Shown: positions 27,630 to 38,170, counted from the stretch's first letter. The stretch: DNA of 60,723 nt from Legionellales bacterium (GCA_002709565.1 PAPY01000035.1:1-60723); one strand, 5' to 3'. Numbers and translations are program-made. Notes: generated by a model not told the origin, from the letters alone.

Positions 27630-29003
27630 TTAGTCAGGTTGTGTTTTTGCTAACTGTGAGGCTAAGCCAATATAGCCTGCTGGCGTCAATTGTTGCAACC
27701 GTTGCTTTGCTTCATTGGGTAGTTCCAAACTATCAATGAAGGCATGCAACATGGCTGCGTCAATTTTTTTGCCGCGGGTGAGGGCTTTAAGTTTTTCGTA
27801 GGGTTCGTCAATCCCATAACGGCGCATGACGGTTTGGATAGCTTCTCCCAGTACTTCCCAATTATTCTCGAGATCAGTGGCCAAGGCAGTGGCATTTACC
27901 TCAAGCTTATTGATGCCTTTCACCAAGCTTTGATAGGCAATAAGACTATAACCAAAGGCAACGCCAAGGTTACGCATCAAGGTTGAGTCTACTAAATCAC
28001 GCTGCCAGCGTGAGGTAGGTAACTGTTGGCTCAAAAATGTCATGATGCTGTTGGCCATTAACAAATTACCCTCGGCATTTTCAAAATCAATAGGATTCAC
28101 TTTATGGGGCATAGTGGATGAACCGACTTCACCGGCAATGGTTTTTTGTTTGAAATACCCCAGTGATATATAGCCCCAAACATCCCGCGCAAAATCCACT
28201 AAGATGCAATTCGCTCGGGTAACGACCGCGAATATTTCAGCGATATAATCATGGTTCTCGATTTGGCTGGTATGGGTGTTGTATTGAAGGCCTAAGGTCT
28301 CAACGAAACGTTTTGCGACTTCCGCCCAATGAATATCGGGATAGGCACTCATATGGGCATTGAAGTTACCCACCGCGCCGTTTAATTTGCCACGAAACTC
28401 ACAGGCTTGAAGTTGTTTAAGCTGGCGTTGTAATCGTTGAGCGAAGTTTGCCATTTCTTTGCCCATGGTGGTTGGGGTGGCGGCTTGGCCGTGGGTGCGG
28501 GATAACATCGATGCATCATTATGCTCGTGGCTTAAGTGGTTGAGTTTATCCTGCAGTTCATTCAATAATGGCAACACAACGGTTTCACAGCCTTCTTTTA
28601 GCATTAAGCCATAAGCAAGATTATTGATATCTTCGGAGGTGCAGGCAAAATGGAGGAATTCTTTGATAGGATTCAGTTCGGCCTGTAGTTCGAATTTTTG
28701 TTTGAGGAAATACTCAACTGCTTTGACATCGTGGTTAGTGGTTTTTTCGATGTCTTTGATAGCTTGGCCATCGGCTAAGGTGAAATTTGCGATAATATCA
28801 TCAAGAAACTGATTGGCGGCCTGGCTTAATGCTGGGATCTCAGTGATATCGGCGGTGTCAGCCAAATGTTGCAGCCAACGGATCTCAACCAAGGTACGGT
28901 AACGTTGCAGGGCAAATTCGCTGAAGTAGGGGGCGAGCGGGTTGGTTTTATCGTGATAACGGCCATCGATGGGGTTAATGGCGGTTAACGTATCAGAATT
29001 CAT
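27630..29003 (-). CDS. purB: Adenylosuccinate lyase
   Basis: 457 residues (E. coli 456). Cleaves adenylosuccinate and SAICAR in purine synthesis. The fumarase/aspartase superfamily signature GSSTMPHKVNP carries the catalytic Ser loop, and TSEDINNLAY and RTHGQAATPTTMGKE are also present. I chose the ATG at 29003, preceded by GAGGA; the frame extends 16 codons upstream without a site. Confidence 0.97.
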   Translation of the reverse strand: MNSDTLTAINPIDGRYHDKTNPLAPYFSEFALQRYRTLVEIRWLQHLADTADITEIPALSQAANQFLDDIIANFTLADGQAIKDIEKTTNHDVKAVEYFLKQKFELQAELNPIKEFLHFACTSEDINNLAYGLMLKEGCETVVLPLLNELQDKLNHLSHEHNDASMLSRTHGQAATPTTMGKEMANFAQRLQRQLKQLQACEFRGKLNGAVGNFNAHMSAYPDIHWAEVAKRFVETLGLQYNTHTSQIENHDYIAEIFAVVTRANCILVDFARDVWGYISLGYFKQKTIAGEVGSSTMPHKVNPIDFENAEGNLLMANSIMTFLSQQLPTSRWQRDLVDSTLMRNLGVAFGYSLIAYQSLVKGINKLEVNATALATDLENNWEVLGEAIQTVMRRYGIDEPYEKLKALTRGKKIDAAMLHAFIDSLELPNEAKQRLQQLTPAGYIGLASQLAKTQPD

Positions 29004-29074
29004 CGCAAAGTCCTCGTTACATTTTACGGACACAATGATAACATGGTTCAATCACTCATGCATAAGGAAAGCCC

Positions 29075-29674
29075 ATGCTCGAAGCTTATATCCGCCCTAC
29101 ATTTGATCGAATTATTGCCAACCCTATTAATCGCCAACTGGCTAAGCGCTGGTCGGTTGAGCCTATCCATTTGACCATTTTGGCCGTGGTGCTGGGCATG
29201 GTTGCGAGTTTTTGTATCGCGGTTGGCTGGCGTTGGGGAGCTGTCGGATTATTGCTGGCATCGGGTTTGTGCGATGTGCTTGATGGCCATTTGTCACGGG
29301 AGTTAGGCACGGATAGTCCTATGGGCAGTTTGTTGGATATCATGGGGGACAGGCTGGTAGAATTTATCATCGTCTTAGGCTTTTACGCCTATGCGCCGGC
29401 AGTGCGTAGTTTGTTGTGTCTATTGATGCTCGGCAGTATCTTGCTCTGCATCACTTCGTTTTTAGTGGTTGGAATATATTCTGTGAACAACGGCGAAAAA
29501 AGTTTTCATTACAGCTCAGGACTGATGGAGCGTGCTGAAGCATTTATCTTTTTTATCGCAATGATTGTATGGCCACAATATTTTACTATCCTAGCGACGC
29601 TGTTCGTGATCTTGGTCTTACTCACCGCTGCCCATCGGGTTTGGCAGTTTGGGGTGAAAGTGAATAAGTTATAG
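29075..29674 (+). CDS. CDP-alcohol phosphatidyltransferase family protein
   Basis: 199-residue membrane protein with about five hydrophobic helices and the family active site DG-x2-SR-x8-G-x3-D-x3-D (DGHLSRELGTDSPMGSLLDIMGD). The usual Ala before Arg is Ser here, while all aspartates are kept. Such enzymes form phospholipids from CDP-diacylglycerol and an alcohol; the alcohol cannot be inferred. Divergent from purB. Confidence 0.88.
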   Translation: MLEAYIRPTFDRIIANPINRQLAKRWSVEPIHLTILAVVLGMVASFCIAVGWRWGAVGLLLASGLCDVLDGHLSRELGTDSPMGSLLDIMGDRLVEFIIVLGFYAYAPAVRSLLCLLMLGSILLCITSFLVVGIYSVNNGEKSFHYSSGLMERAEAFIFFIAMIVWPQYFTILATLFVILVLLTAAHRVWQFGVKVNKL

Positions 29675-29718
29675 GGCTTTCAACTTATTGTTTTATATGG
29701 GAAATCAAAAATTTTCCC
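29663..29718 (+). terminator. Two hairpins after the phosphatidyltransferase gene
   Basis: AATAAGTT/AACTTATT (29663-29689, spanning the stop codon), followed by GTTTT, then GGGAAA/TTTCCC with a short A-rich loop (29699-29718). The first with its T-run is the more terminator-like. Confidence 0.45.
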
Positions 29719-29750
29719 TAACAAGTATTCAAATCCCCGTTATTTTGTAT

Positions 29751-29756
29751 TAAAAT
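29751..29756 (+). promoter_or_regulatory. -10 box of hybrid kinase gene, shared with the paralogue
   Basis: TAAAATGCCTCA here and TATAATGCCTCA at 60174 are nearly the same, each with TTTGTATT a short distance upstream and ATTAAG downstream. The two paralogous kinase genes therefore share a conserved promoter region. Confidence 0.45.
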
Positions 29757-29799
29757 GCCTCACTTATTCGATTAAGCAATTTAACACAAGAGGGATGCA

Positions 29800-31788
29800 A
29801 TGGACGCGAAAGCAAAGGAAACCGTAGGTAAAGACCACGCACCATCTTTTTTTCTCAATCAATTCAAACAGGTTATTGATATGATACCTGGCCATGTCTA
29901 TTGGTTAGACAGAGATGGAAAACTATTGGGTTGTAACAATGCGATGGTTAAAGCATTTGGCGCAAAAGATAAATCTGAGCTCATCGGTAAGACGGCAAAA
30001 GGGGTTCTATCTGATGATGAATATGACACTATTACAGCTATCAACAATCGAATTATCGACGAAGGTGTCATTGTTATCAAAGAAGAGCCGGCAACACTAC
30101 ATGATGGGCGCGTTGTTATATTCCTTTCAAATAAAGGGCCTTTGTATAATCAGGCAGGCGAAATAGATGGGGTCATTGGGATTTCTGTCGATATTACGGC
30201 TCGTAAAGAGCTAGAACAGCAAGTCATCACCCTTAAGGCAAAGGAAGCGGCCAACAAAGCTAAGTCTGAATTTATCGCCAATATGAGTCATGACTTACGA
30301 ACGCCATTATCAGGTATGATTGGTATGGCAGAAATCATGACTTTAGATCCCAGTCATCTTAATGTTGATAATGTTAATGATTTTCATGAGTCGAGCAAGC
30401 GACTGCTTACGTTATTTAATCAAGTGCTAGAATATATCAATACTGATAAGTTTGAACATATTAAACAACAAGCTGTTTTTTCTGTGCGTAAGATATTGGA
30501 TGATTTACAAGACTTATTTAAGCCTGCGCAGAAACTTAGAAACATCGCCGTTATCACTGATGTAGCAGACAACACGCCTGATTTTTTGTTTGGCTATGCC
30601 ACCGCTGTACATCGGGTAATTTTAAATTTATTCAGTAATGCTATGAAATTTACTGAGCAAGGGAGTATTCACATATTCGTAGATTATGATGGTAAAGGCC
30701 CAGATAGAGGTCTATTGAAAATTTCAGTTCAAGATACGGGGGTTGGTATTCCAGCAGAAGCTAAAGACAAAATATTCGATTGTTTTGAGCGCGTGCTGCC
30801 AGCGTATGAAAATAATAAACCAGGCGCAGGCCTAGGCTTATCTATCGTCAAACGTAGCTTAGAGAAAGTGAATGGCAGTATCGATTTAATCAGCACGCCT
30901 GGTGAAGGCTCAACCTTCATTTGTGAAATACCGGTTGATGTCGCAAACGGTGATATCCCTGAAGAGTTATCAAGTTATGTTTCTGCTGAGCATGAAAGCG
31001 ATACATTAGTGGGTAGAACAACTGATGCGAGTGCTCTCACACAAAAACACGTCCATCAATCTGATCAACAATCTGCACTGCTTGTAGAGGATGACCCGGT
31101 AGCTGCCAAAGTGGCGACAATTATTCTTGAGGAATTTGGTCTTCATGTTGATCATGTTGGTAGTGGTGAAGCTGCATTGCAACAGGCTAATGAACAAGCT
31201 TACGATATTGTCTTTATGGATATCGGCCTACCTGGAATCGATGGGCTTGAGACTACACGTCAATTACGCGAGCATTATACGATGCCTATAGTCGCATTAA
31301 CGGGGCATGCTAAATTAGACGCTACCACACATGAGTCAGTTGGCCTGACTGAACTATTACAAAAACCTATCACTAACGATAAAGCAGGGAAGGTTCTTAA
31401 GCAATATCTTGATGACAGTTGTACGCTTGAGGTGTCAACTGAAGATGATGATGTCATCAATCTATCATATGGGACAAGCTTAGTTGGCGGCCGCAATGAA
31501 TTAGCGCAGGAAGTATTAGGTGATTTTGTTGCTGAAATTCCTGAGCGGATCGAGCAACTAAATAACTATTTTTCTAAAGGAAGCAATGATGATTTATTAA
31601 AATTGCTGCACTTTCTAAAAGGCGGAAGTTCTTATTGTGGCGTACCGCGTTTACAAGAGGCTATCATTAAAGCTCATGATGCTCTTAAACAGAATGAGAG
31701 TGTAGTCGATATCAAATCACTTTTAGATATCGTGTTAGAAAACATGCACTTGGTTGCAGATACTTATCAAAAGCGATTCAGCGAGTAG
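29800..31788 (+). CDS. Soluble PAS hybrid histidine kinase with receiver and Hpt domains
   Basis: 662 residues with no membrane segment. Domains in order: PAS (about 20-135), HisKA with His164 in SHDLRTPL, HATPase (about 265-385; N box NLFSNAMKF, G boxes DTGVGIP and GAGLGLS), receiver (phospho-acceptor Asp474 in FMDIGLPG) and a C-terminal Hpt with His604 in LHFLKGGSS. This is a complete ArcB-type His-Asp-His relay on one chain, needing a separate output regulator that is not adjacent. The first 180 residues are closely similar to the gene starting at 60220. Confidence 0.92.
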   Translation: MDAKAKETVGKDHAPSFFLNQFKQVIDMIPGHVYWLDRDGKLLGCNNAMVKAFGAKDKSELIGKTAKGVLSDDEYDTITAINNRIIDEGVIVIKEEPATLHDGRVVIFLSNKGPLYNQAGEIDGVIGISVDITARKELEQQVITLKAKEAANKAKSEFIANMSHDLRTPLSGMIGMAEIMTLDPSHLNVDNVNDFHESSKRLLTLFNQVLEYINTDKFEHIKQQAVFSVRKILDDLQDLFKPAQKLRNIAVITDVADNTPDFLFGYATAVHRVILNLFSNAMKFTEQGSIHIFVDYDGKGPDRGLLKISVQDTGVGIPAEAKDKIFDCFERVLPAYENNKPGAGLGLSIVKRSLEKVNGSIDLISTPGEGSTFICEIPVDVANGDIPEELSSYVSAEHESDTLVGRTTDASALTQKHVHQSDQQSALLVEDDPVAAKVATIILEEFGLHVDHVGSGEAALQQANEQAYDIVFMDIGLPGIDGLETTRQLREHYTMPIVALTGHAKLDATTHESVGLTELLQKPITNDKAGKVLKQYLDDSCTLEVSTEDDDVINLSYGTSLVGGRNELAQEVLGDFVAEIPERIEQLNNYFSKGSNDDLLKLLHFLKGGSSYCGVPRLQEAIIKAHDALKQNESVVDIKSLLDIVLENMHLVADTYQKRFSE

Positions 31789-31806
31789 TTACTGAAACTA
31801 TCCCGC

Positions 31807-32172
31807 CTACCCCCGCGGCACAGGTCGGCAGCTTTTGATATTGACGTTAACATTGCCCATGGGGTTGTAACCCTGTGAATTGTTGACTTTGCCGGGGCAG
31901 GCCATAACGCGACTCTCAATATCGCCTTGCTTATTAATACAGGTGTAGCCGAATTTGCCGATATTTTTATTGCAGAGGGTACTTTTGCGGCCGCCAAGCA
32001 TGACGGCAGGTGGGCTATGGAGCTTGCCGCCGGGGCAGAATTTCTTATTGCTCAATACGCTTTTGGCATTTGCCGGCATATTCCAGGCTGCTGGATAGAA
32101 TTCACAGGCATTGCCTTGGGCAAATATGCTGGTGCTGAAGAGAGTGAGAGTCAAGATTAATAATACTCGCAT
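31807..32172 (-). CDS. Small secreted cysteine-rich protein
   Basis: 121 residues with signal peptide (LLILTLTLFSTSIFAQ) and six cysteines, several after Pro/Gly or Lys, suggesting a disulfide-bonded exported protein. Not a family I know. It follows acnA on the same strand; its GGAGG ribosome site is buried in a hairpin (32178-32219), so translation may be controlled. Confidence 0.7.
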   Translation of the reverse strand: MRVLLILTLTLFSTSIFAQGNACEFYPAAWNMPANAKSVLSNKKFCPGGKLHSPPAVMLGGRKSTLCNKNIGKFGYTCINKQGDIESRVMACPGKVNNSQGYNPMGNVNVNIKSCRPVPRG

Positions 32173-32177
32173 GGTGG

Positions 32178-32219
32178 CCTCCGCCTGCTAGGGTCATTTC
32201 CCTTAACTGTAGGCGGAGG
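32178..32219 (-). promoter_or_regulatory. Hairpin sequestering a ribosome binding site
   Basis: On the minus strand CCTCCGCCT pairs perfectly with AGGCGGAGG 24 bases later. An inner AGGG/CCCT stem lies within the loop. The GGAGG at the 3' arm is the Shine-Dalgarno sequence of the small secreted protein, five bases before its ATG. No U-run follows, so this is more likely translational control (structure, thermometer or trans-factor) than a terminator for acnA. Confidence 0.6.
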
Positions 32220-32241
32220 TTATTAAGCTTGCAAGTTTCCT

Positions 32242-34920
32242 CTAGGATTTGGCGAGATCCCGCAATACGGTCTGCAGAATACCGCCATTTTGGATGTATC
32301 CGAGCTCGTCTTCGGTGTCGATACGGCAGAGTAGAGTGACTTCTTCCTGGGAGCCATCAGCCTTGTGGAAAATCGCTTTGACGTCCATCCGTGGGCTGAG
32401 GCCCGCCTCTAGGCCGATGATATCGACAGTCTCGGAACCATCAAGGCCCAAACTCTTACGGTTTACGCCGTCTTTGAACTCTAATGGGATGACACCCATA
32501 CCAATTAAGTTAGAACGGTGGATACGTTCATAACTCTCAGTGATGACGGCTTTGACGCCGAGCAGCAAGGTGCCTTTGGCAGCCCAGTCCCGTGATGAAC
32601 CAGTACCGTACTCTTTACCGGCGACAACCACTAACGGGGTGCCGTCTTGTTGGTATTTCATCGCGGCGTCATAAATCGACAGGGTTTCACCACTGGGAAT
32701 GTATTTGGTGTAACCACCTTCAACGCCTTTGACCATTTCGTTACGGATACGAATATTAGCAAAAGTACCGCGCATCATGACGTTATGATTACCTCGACGG
32801 GAACCATAGGAGTTAAAGTCTTTGATACTGACATTGTGCTCTTGTAAATATTTACCGGCAGGGCTGTCGCTCTTAATAGCGCCGGCAGGGGAGATATGAT
32901 CAGTAGTGATACTGTCACCTAACAAGGCCAGTATGCGTGCTCCGGCAATGTCTTTGACCGCGGGCAATTCAGGGGTAATACCTTCAAAGAAAGGCGGGTG
33001 TTGCACATAGGTTGAATCACTGTTCCATGCATAGGTATTGCTGGCAGTGACTTGAATGGCTTGCCAATCCGCATCGCCAGCAAACACATCAGCATATTGA
33101 GTGCGGAACATTTCTTCGGTGACGATGCTGTTAACTTCATCGGCTACTTCTTGATTGCTGGGCCAAATGTCTTTGAGGTAGACATCATTGCCATCGGCAT
33201 CTTGACCCACAGGTTCGCTAGCTAAATCGATGCGAGTCGTGCCCGCTAAGGCAAACGCAACGACTAGCGGTGGCGAGGCTAGCCAGTTTGCTTTCACTAA
33301 CGGATGCACACGCCCTTCAAAGTTACGATTACCGGACAATACAGAGGATACCACTAAGTCACCTTCAGTGATGGCACCAGCGACTGGGTCGGGTAGAGGA
33401 CCGGAATTACCGATACAAGTTGTACAACCATAACCAACGAGGTTAAAGCCTAATTTGTCGAGATAATCTTGTAGGCCCGCTTTTTCGAGGTAATCGGTCA
33501 CGACTTTGGAGCCAGGGGCGAGAGAACTCTTCACCCAGGGCTTGCGCTTGAGGCCTTTCTCGATGGCTTTTTTGGCGACCAAACCAGCGGCCATTAAGGC
33601 GCTGGGGTTGGAGGTATTGGTACAGCTGGTGATTGCGGCAATCACTACATCACCATGCCGTAAGTCAAAATCTGCGTCTTTGGTGGCGATAGCGAGGTCT
33701 TTTTCGTTGCCTTTGTCGCTAGTGTCAAGGAAGTTATCGAAGGCTTGGCCAAGTTTGGATAGGACAACACGGTCTTGTGGACGCTTAGGACCAGCGAGAC
33801 TGGGCTCAACACTCGCGAGATCTAATGCTAACGTATCAGTAAATACGGGGTCGCCCGCTGCTTCATCACGCCATAAGCCCATGGCCTTGGTGTAAGCTTC
33901 AACGAGTTCGATGGTTTCTTGCGAACGGCCTGTTAATTTCATGTAATTCAAGGTTTCATCATCTACCGGGAAGAAACCACAAGTCGCTCCGTATTCAGGT
34001 GCCATGTTCGAAATGGTTGCCCGATCGGCTAAGGGGAGATGCTCGAGACCTGGACCAAAGAATTCAACAAACTTACCCACCACGCCACGTTTACGTAACA
34101 TCTCCGTAATTGTGAGTACTAAATCAGTGGCAATAATGCCTTCTTTTAAGGTGCCAGTGAGTTTAACGCCAATAACTTCAGGAATCACCATACTGATGGG
34201 CTGGCCGAGCATCGCTGCTTCGGCTTCAATACCGCCAACACCCCAACCGAGCACACCGAGACCATTGATCATCGTCGTATGACTATCGGTACCAACGAGG
34301 GTGTCGGGGTAAGCCACCATGCGACCATTGTCTTCGCGACTCCAGACGACTTTAGCAAGATGTTCTAAATTGACTTGGTGACAGATACCCGTGCCTGGTG
34401 GCACAACGCGGAAATTACTAAAGGCTTGTTGGCCCCAACGCAAGAATTGATAACGCTCAAAGTTGCGTTCCATTTCACGTTCGACATTCACCTTAAACGC
34501 ATTGCTGCTGGCAAAGCTATCCACTTGTACGGAGTGATCAATAACCAAATCAACGGGAATAAGCGGATTAATTTTTTCGGCGTTGCCTTTGAGGGCAACC
34601 ATAGCATCACGCATAGCGGCTAAGTCCACAACCGCAGGCACACCGGTGAAGTCTTGCATTAGCACCCGTGCTGGACGGTAGGCAATTTCGTGCTGGGAGG
34701 TTTTGTCTTTAAGCCAGGTATTCACGGCTTGGATATCATCGGTGGTCACTGTATGACCATCCAGGTTGCGTAATAAATTCTCGAGGATAACCTTGAGCGA
34801 GCGGGGCAGTTGACTGAAATCACCGAGACCGGCAGCTTCAGCTGCGGCAATACTATAGTAATCGTAGTCATTGTTGTTGATAGAAAGGGATTGTCTGAGA
34901 TCTTGTGCGCTTGTTGCCAT
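32242..34920 (-). CDS. acnA: Aconitate hydratase A
   Basis: 892 residues (E. coli AcnA 891), the TCA-cycle 4Fe-4S isomerase of citrate and isocitrate. The cluster cysteine motifs ([18 protein letters not shown]) and substrate motifs [11 protein letters not shown] and [10 protein letters not shown] are present. CAGGAG six bases before the ATG at 34920 fixes the start; an in-frame ATG eight codons upstream has no site. Full length and apparently functional. Confidence 0.97.
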   Translation of the reverse strand: MATSAQDLRQSLSINNNDYDYYSIAAAEAAGLGDFSQLPRSLKVILENLLRNLDGHTVTTDDIQAVNTWLKDKTSQHEIAYRPARVLMQDFTGVPAVVDLAAMRDAMVALKGNAEKINPLIPVDLVIDHSVQVDSFASSNAFKVNVEREMERNFERYQFLRWGQQAFSNFRVVPPGTGICHQVNLEHLAKVVWSREDNGRMVAYPDTLVGTDSHTTMINGLGVLGWGVGGIEAEAAMLGQPISMVIPEVIGVKLTGTLKEGIIATDLVLTITEMLRKRGVVGKFVEFFGPGLEHLPLADRATISNMAPEYGATCGFFPVDDETLNYMKLTGRSQETIELVEAYTKAMGLWRDEAAGDPVFTDTLALDLASVEPSLAGPKRPQDRVVLSKLGQAFDNFLDTSDKGNEKDLAIATKDADFDLRHGDVVIAAITSCTNTSNPSALMAAGLVAKKAIEKGLKRKPWVKSSLAPGSKVVTDYLEKAGLQDYLDKLGFNLVGYGCTTCIGNSGPLPDPVAGAITEGDLVVSSVLSGNRNFEGRVHPLVKANWLASPPLVVAFALAGTTRIDLASEPVGQDADGNDVYLKDIWPSNQEVADEVNSIVTEEMFRTQYADVFAGDADWQAIQVTASNTYAWNSDSTYVQHPPFFEGITPELPAVKDIAGARILALLGDSITTDHISPAGAIKSDSPAGKYLQEHNVSIKDFNSYGSRRGNHNVMMRGTFANIRIRNEMVKGVEGGYTKYIPSGETLSIYDAAMKYQQDGTPLVVVAGKEYGTGSSRDWAAKGTLLLGVKAVITESYERIHRSNLIGMGVIPLEFKDGVNRKSLGLDGSETVDIIGLEAGLSPRMDVKAIFHKADGSQEEVTLLCRIDTEDELGYIQNGGILQTVLRDLAKS

Positions 34921-35040
34921 AAATAACTCCTGATAAAGAGGCAAATGAGAGAGATTCTCATTTGCCAGGTGTTCCGGGAAAATATGGCGCGATTATATCA
35001 CAATTAGGAAATGAATTCTCTGTTTAAGTGCCCTAGCTCA

Positions 35041-35883
35041 TCAACGTTTAGTATCATCATCCACGGGTTCGTCCTCATCGCCGAATAAGTCATAGTCTTC
35101 AAAGTCTTCATCCACATCCTCGTCCTCATCGCCCTCATCAATATCGAGGTCGTCGTCTTCGGTGGCGTTGAATTCAGCTTCGAATTCGGGATCAAAGTCC
35201 TCATCTATCCCGTCCTCTGAGTGATTATGTTCGGCGGTTTCGGCGTCGAGTTCTTCAACCACGTCATGGACAGTCTCGAGTAAGGGGTCGGGTTCTTCAA
35301 GGGTATCGTCAGGTTCTGTTAATGGCGCTAACTCGGGTTCAGTTTGGGCGGCTATTTCTGCTTGATAGGCTTCGAATAATTGAGGGAGTTTCTCCGCGAG
35401 TATGGCATCGACTTTGTCTTCCAGCATCACCTCGAGTTTTAACTCGACGATTTTTTCGATCTTACGGGTCATGGCAGCGGGATCAGATTTAGTGACATTG
35501 CTTTGGGCTTTTTTGACAGCGTCAGTGGCTTTTTTGATATTAACATCACCCAGTTGTTCCAGGCCTTTGTCTTTGGCTGATTTCAACATGCCGGTGAGCT
35601 TCTTGCCCATATCTTGGGTCTTGCTGGTGGCTTGTTTGGTTGGTGATTTTTCATTTTTGCTGGTTGTGGCGTTTGAGACGGTTTGTTGGGCTTTTTTGAT
35701 AGCACCCGTGGCCTGTTCTTTTAAGGCATCCACATTGGCATGCTTCATGGCAGACTCTTTGGTGGATTTGACGAAGCCAGATAGCTTGTCAAATGCGCCA
35801 GGTTTTTTGGTCTTAGGCTTCTTCTTGTCGCCGGATTTGACAGCTTCGCCTTTGGTTTTGAGGGGCTTGGATTTCTTAACCAT
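35041..35883 (-). CDS. Charge-segregated Lys-rich/acidic protein of unknown function
   Basis: 280 residues, strongly biased: the N-terminal half is Lys/Ala/Ser/Thr-rich, with repeats of KKAQ and a predicted helical, histone-H1-like character; the last 80 residues are almost solid Asp/Glu. No family recognised; basic-plus-acidic layout recalls nucleoid or intrinsically disordered proteins, which is only an analogy. The ATG at 35883 has GAGG seven bases upstream. The longer frame from 35934 would overlap mnmA. Confidence 0.7.
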   Translation of the reverse strand: MVKKSKPLKTKGEAVKSGDKKKPKTKKPGAFDKLSGFVKSTKESAMKHANVDALKEQATGAIKKAQQTVSNATTSKNEKSPTKQATSKTQDMGKKLTGMLKSAKDKGLEQLGDVNIKKATDAVKKAQSNVTKSDPAAMTRKIEKIVELKLEVMLEDKVDAILAEKLPQLFEAYQAEIAAQTEPELAPLTEPDDTLEEPDPLLETVHDVVEELDAETAEHNHSEDGIDEDFDPEFEAEFNATEDDDLDIDEGDEDEDVDEDFEDYDLFGDEDEPVDDDTKR

Positions 35884-35920
35884 GGTGGTACCTCGAATTG
35901 ATACTATACCTATAAGTTTA

Positions 35921-36997
35921 TCATAGGATGACACCGCCGCCTAAGCACTTGTCTTTTAGGTAAAAAACCACGGATTGCCCAGGGGTTATGGCCCGTTGTG
36001 GCTCAGCAAATTGGACCTGGTAGTTGTCCTCATCTATTGCGGTAACGGTACAGGCTTGGTCTGTTTGGCGGTAGCGAGTTTTGGCCATGCACGTTAAGGG
36101 GGTAGGGGGTGGCGTACCATCAACCCAATGCAATTGCTGACAGGTGAGTTCGCTGGCAAATAATAGGGGATGATCATGGCCTTGACCGACGACTAAGACA
36201 TTGCGTTCAAGATCTTTGGCCACCACATACCATGGTGATTCATCCGCATCTTGGCGACCACCAATGCCGATGCCTTTGCGTTGACCAAGAGTGTAATACA
36301 TTAAGCCTTGATGTTCACCGATAATGTTGCCGGCATCGGTTTCAATATTACCGGGTTGAGCAGGCAGGTAGCGACTCAAGAATTCTTTAAAGCGGCGCTC
36401 ACCGATAAAGCAAATGCCGGTGCTGTCTTTTTTGCGGTGGTTTTCGAATCCAGCGTATTTGGCAAGCTCACGTACCTTAGGCTTCTCGAGCTCACCAACG
36501 GGAAACACACTGTGGGCTAATTGTTGTTGGCCTAATGTATACAAAAAATAACTTTGGTCTTTGTTATCGTCTAAGCCTTTCAGTAACTGGTATTGATCAT
36601 GGGCTTCACCACGACGGACATAATGACCTGTGGCAATTAATTCAGCACCAAGCTGTTGGGCATGTTCTAGAAAGGCTTTGAATTTAATTTCTTTGTTGCA
36701 CAAAATATCAGGATTAGGTGTACGGCCAGCGCGGTATTCCGCCAAGAAGATTTCAAACACATGATCCCAATATTGTTTGGCAAAATTAACCGTATGCAAA
36801 GGAATATTGAGTTTGTCACACACGACTTGGGCGTCTGCTAAGTCCTCGGCGGCAGTGCAATATTCTTCGGTATCGTCATCTTCCCAGTTTTTCATGAACA
36901 AGCCTTCGACGACGTAGCCTTGCTGCTGCAGCAAGAGGGCTGCAACACTGGAGTCGACGCCGCCGGACATGCCGACGATGATTTTGGTTTGAGTCAT
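35921..36997 (-). CDS. mnmA: tRNA-specific 2-thiouridylase MnmA
   Basis: 358 residues. Thiolates U34 of tRNA-Lys, -Glu and -Gln, with ATP. The PP-loop is [10 protein letters not shown], the catalytic Cys100 lies in [12 protein letters not shown], and Cys196 in [10 protein letters not shown]; both cysteines needed for persulfide chemistry are there. The frame is complete and of normal length. Confidence 0.97.
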   Translation of the reverse strand: MTQTKIIVGMSGGVDSSVAALLLQQQGYVVEGLFMKNWEDDDTEEYCTAAEDLADAQVVCDKLNIPLHTVNFAKQYWDHVFEIFLAEYRAGRTPNPDILCNKEIKFKAFLEHAQQLGAELIATGHYVRRGEAHDQYQLLKGLDDNKDQSYFLYTLGQQQLAHSVFPVGELEKPKVRELAKYAGFENHRKKDSTGICFIGERRFKEFLSRYLPAQPGNIETDAGNIIGEHQGLMYYTLGQRKGIGIGGRQDADESPWYVVAKDLERNVLVVGQGHDHPLLFASELTCQQLHWVDGTPPPTPLTCMAKTRYRQTDQACTVTAIDEDNYQVQFAEPQRAITPGQSVVFYLKDKCLGGGVIL

Positions 36998-37029
36998 AAG
37001 CCAGATCCTGTAATTTGCTCGAATTATAT

Positions 37030-37155
37030 CAGGACTTACGCATAACGCGCTATGCTTTGTTGAATAAGCCGGCCAAAATGCTCATTTATTTCCATATAAA
37101 CTCCGCTTTTTGCCGCCTCATTCGCTTCGCCTAGCATCGTTCTTCGTAAGCCCTG
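37030..37155. mobile_element. 126-bp MITE/REP-like element with imperfect terminal inverted repeats
   Basis: The ends CAGGACTTACGCATAACG and the reverse complement of CGTTCTTCGTAAGCCCTG agree at 15 of 18 positions. No gene fits inside. It occupies much of the 270-bp gap between divergent mnmA and the GDSL lipase. No clear target duplication. Likely a non-autonomous repeat. Confidence 0.5.
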
Positions 37156-37267
37156 TGAGTGTACGCAGGTCCTATATACAGGAATTTTCATTTGATGGTG
37201 CCATATTGTATTAATTTATGGCACTTGGTACACTGCAGGCATTGATTTAATAAGAGATAGGCAAACC

Positions 37268-38170
37268 ATGCTAAAAATACTGACAAAAACCCTTATTTTC
37301 ATCGCCTTAATGGCTTGTTCCATACTGAGTGTGGCGGCTAAGGTCCCCGCCTTCGATCGTGTCTATGCCTTTGGAGACAGTTTGTCGGACAATGGCAATC
37401 TGTATAAAATTCGCAAGGGCAAAGAACCTGCCAGCCCGCCATATTATCGTGGACGCTTTAGCAATGGTCCTGTGTGGGTCGAGGATTTGACCGATAAACT
37501 GGGGCTACAGCCTAACGCACTGGTCGATTATGCGATTGGCGGCGCCCAGACCAAGGCTTGGATTTTCCCCAGTAATCACTTAAATAACCAAATCAAGCGT
37601 TTTGCCAATCAACATGATAGTGCGAGCCCAACGGCATTGTATACAGTCTGGATTGGGGCCAATAATTATTTCTTTCATCCTAACAGTTCCGACAAGCGAG
37701 TCCATAAAACGGTTAATCAGATTGTTGAATCCATTGATACCTTAGCAGGCATGGGGGCTAAAGTCTTTATCGTACCGAATTTGCCCGATTTAGGTAAAAC
37801 CCCAATGGCCCGCAAACAACAAGCCAAAAAACACGATGGCTATGACAAAAAAGTTTCACACTTGTCCCAATTGCATAATCAACTGTTAAAGCCGGCGCTG
37901 GCCGAGTTAGCGACCCGTGATAATATTACGATTATTCAATTAGATACAAATAAGTTATTTAATGACGCGATTGCCTCACCAAAGGCATTTGAGGTAACTA
38001 ATGTAACTGAGCCGTGTTATCAGGGTAACTTCAAAGGTAAGCCAAAGAATAGCACCATTTGCACACATCCAAATCATTATATTTTCTGGGACATTGCTCA
38101 TCCCACGGCGCGAATACACCGTGAGATAGCGCAGTATGCTTATGCGGGGTTGCAGAGCAGTCTTAAATAG
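37268..38170 (+). CDS. GDSL/SGNH lipase (PlaA-like lysophospholipase)
   Basis: 300 residues with a signal peptide (FIALMACSILSVAA). The nucleophile is Ser38 in FGDSLSDNGN, block II GRFSNGPVW, oxyanion Asn in WIGANNY, and Asp275/His278 in DIAHPTARIH. This is the layout of Legionella PlaA and related secreted lysophospholipases/acyltransferases. Probably exported by type II secretion; substrate not known. The 3' end overlaps the convergent HAD protein gene by eight bases. Confidence 0.9.
   Translation: MLKILTKTLIFIALMACSILSVAAKVPAFDRVYAFGDSLSDNGNLYKIRKGKEPASPPYYRGRFSNGPVWVEDLTDKLGLQPNALVDYAIGGAQTKAWIFPSNHLNNQIKRFANQHDSASPTALYTVWIGANNYFFHPNSSDKRVHKTVNQIVESIDTLAGMGAKVFIVPNLPDLGKTPMARKQQAKKHDGYDKKVSHLSQLHNQLLKPALAELATRDNITIIQLDTNKLFNDAIASPKAFEVTNVTEPCYQGNFKGKPKNSTICTHPNHYIFWDIAHPTARIHREIAQYAYAGLQSSLK

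Noticed and set aside
35402-35926. Plus-strand 174-codon hydrophobic frame
   Set aside because: Antisense to the Lys/Ala-rich protein, whose biased codons create an artificial hydrophobic product.
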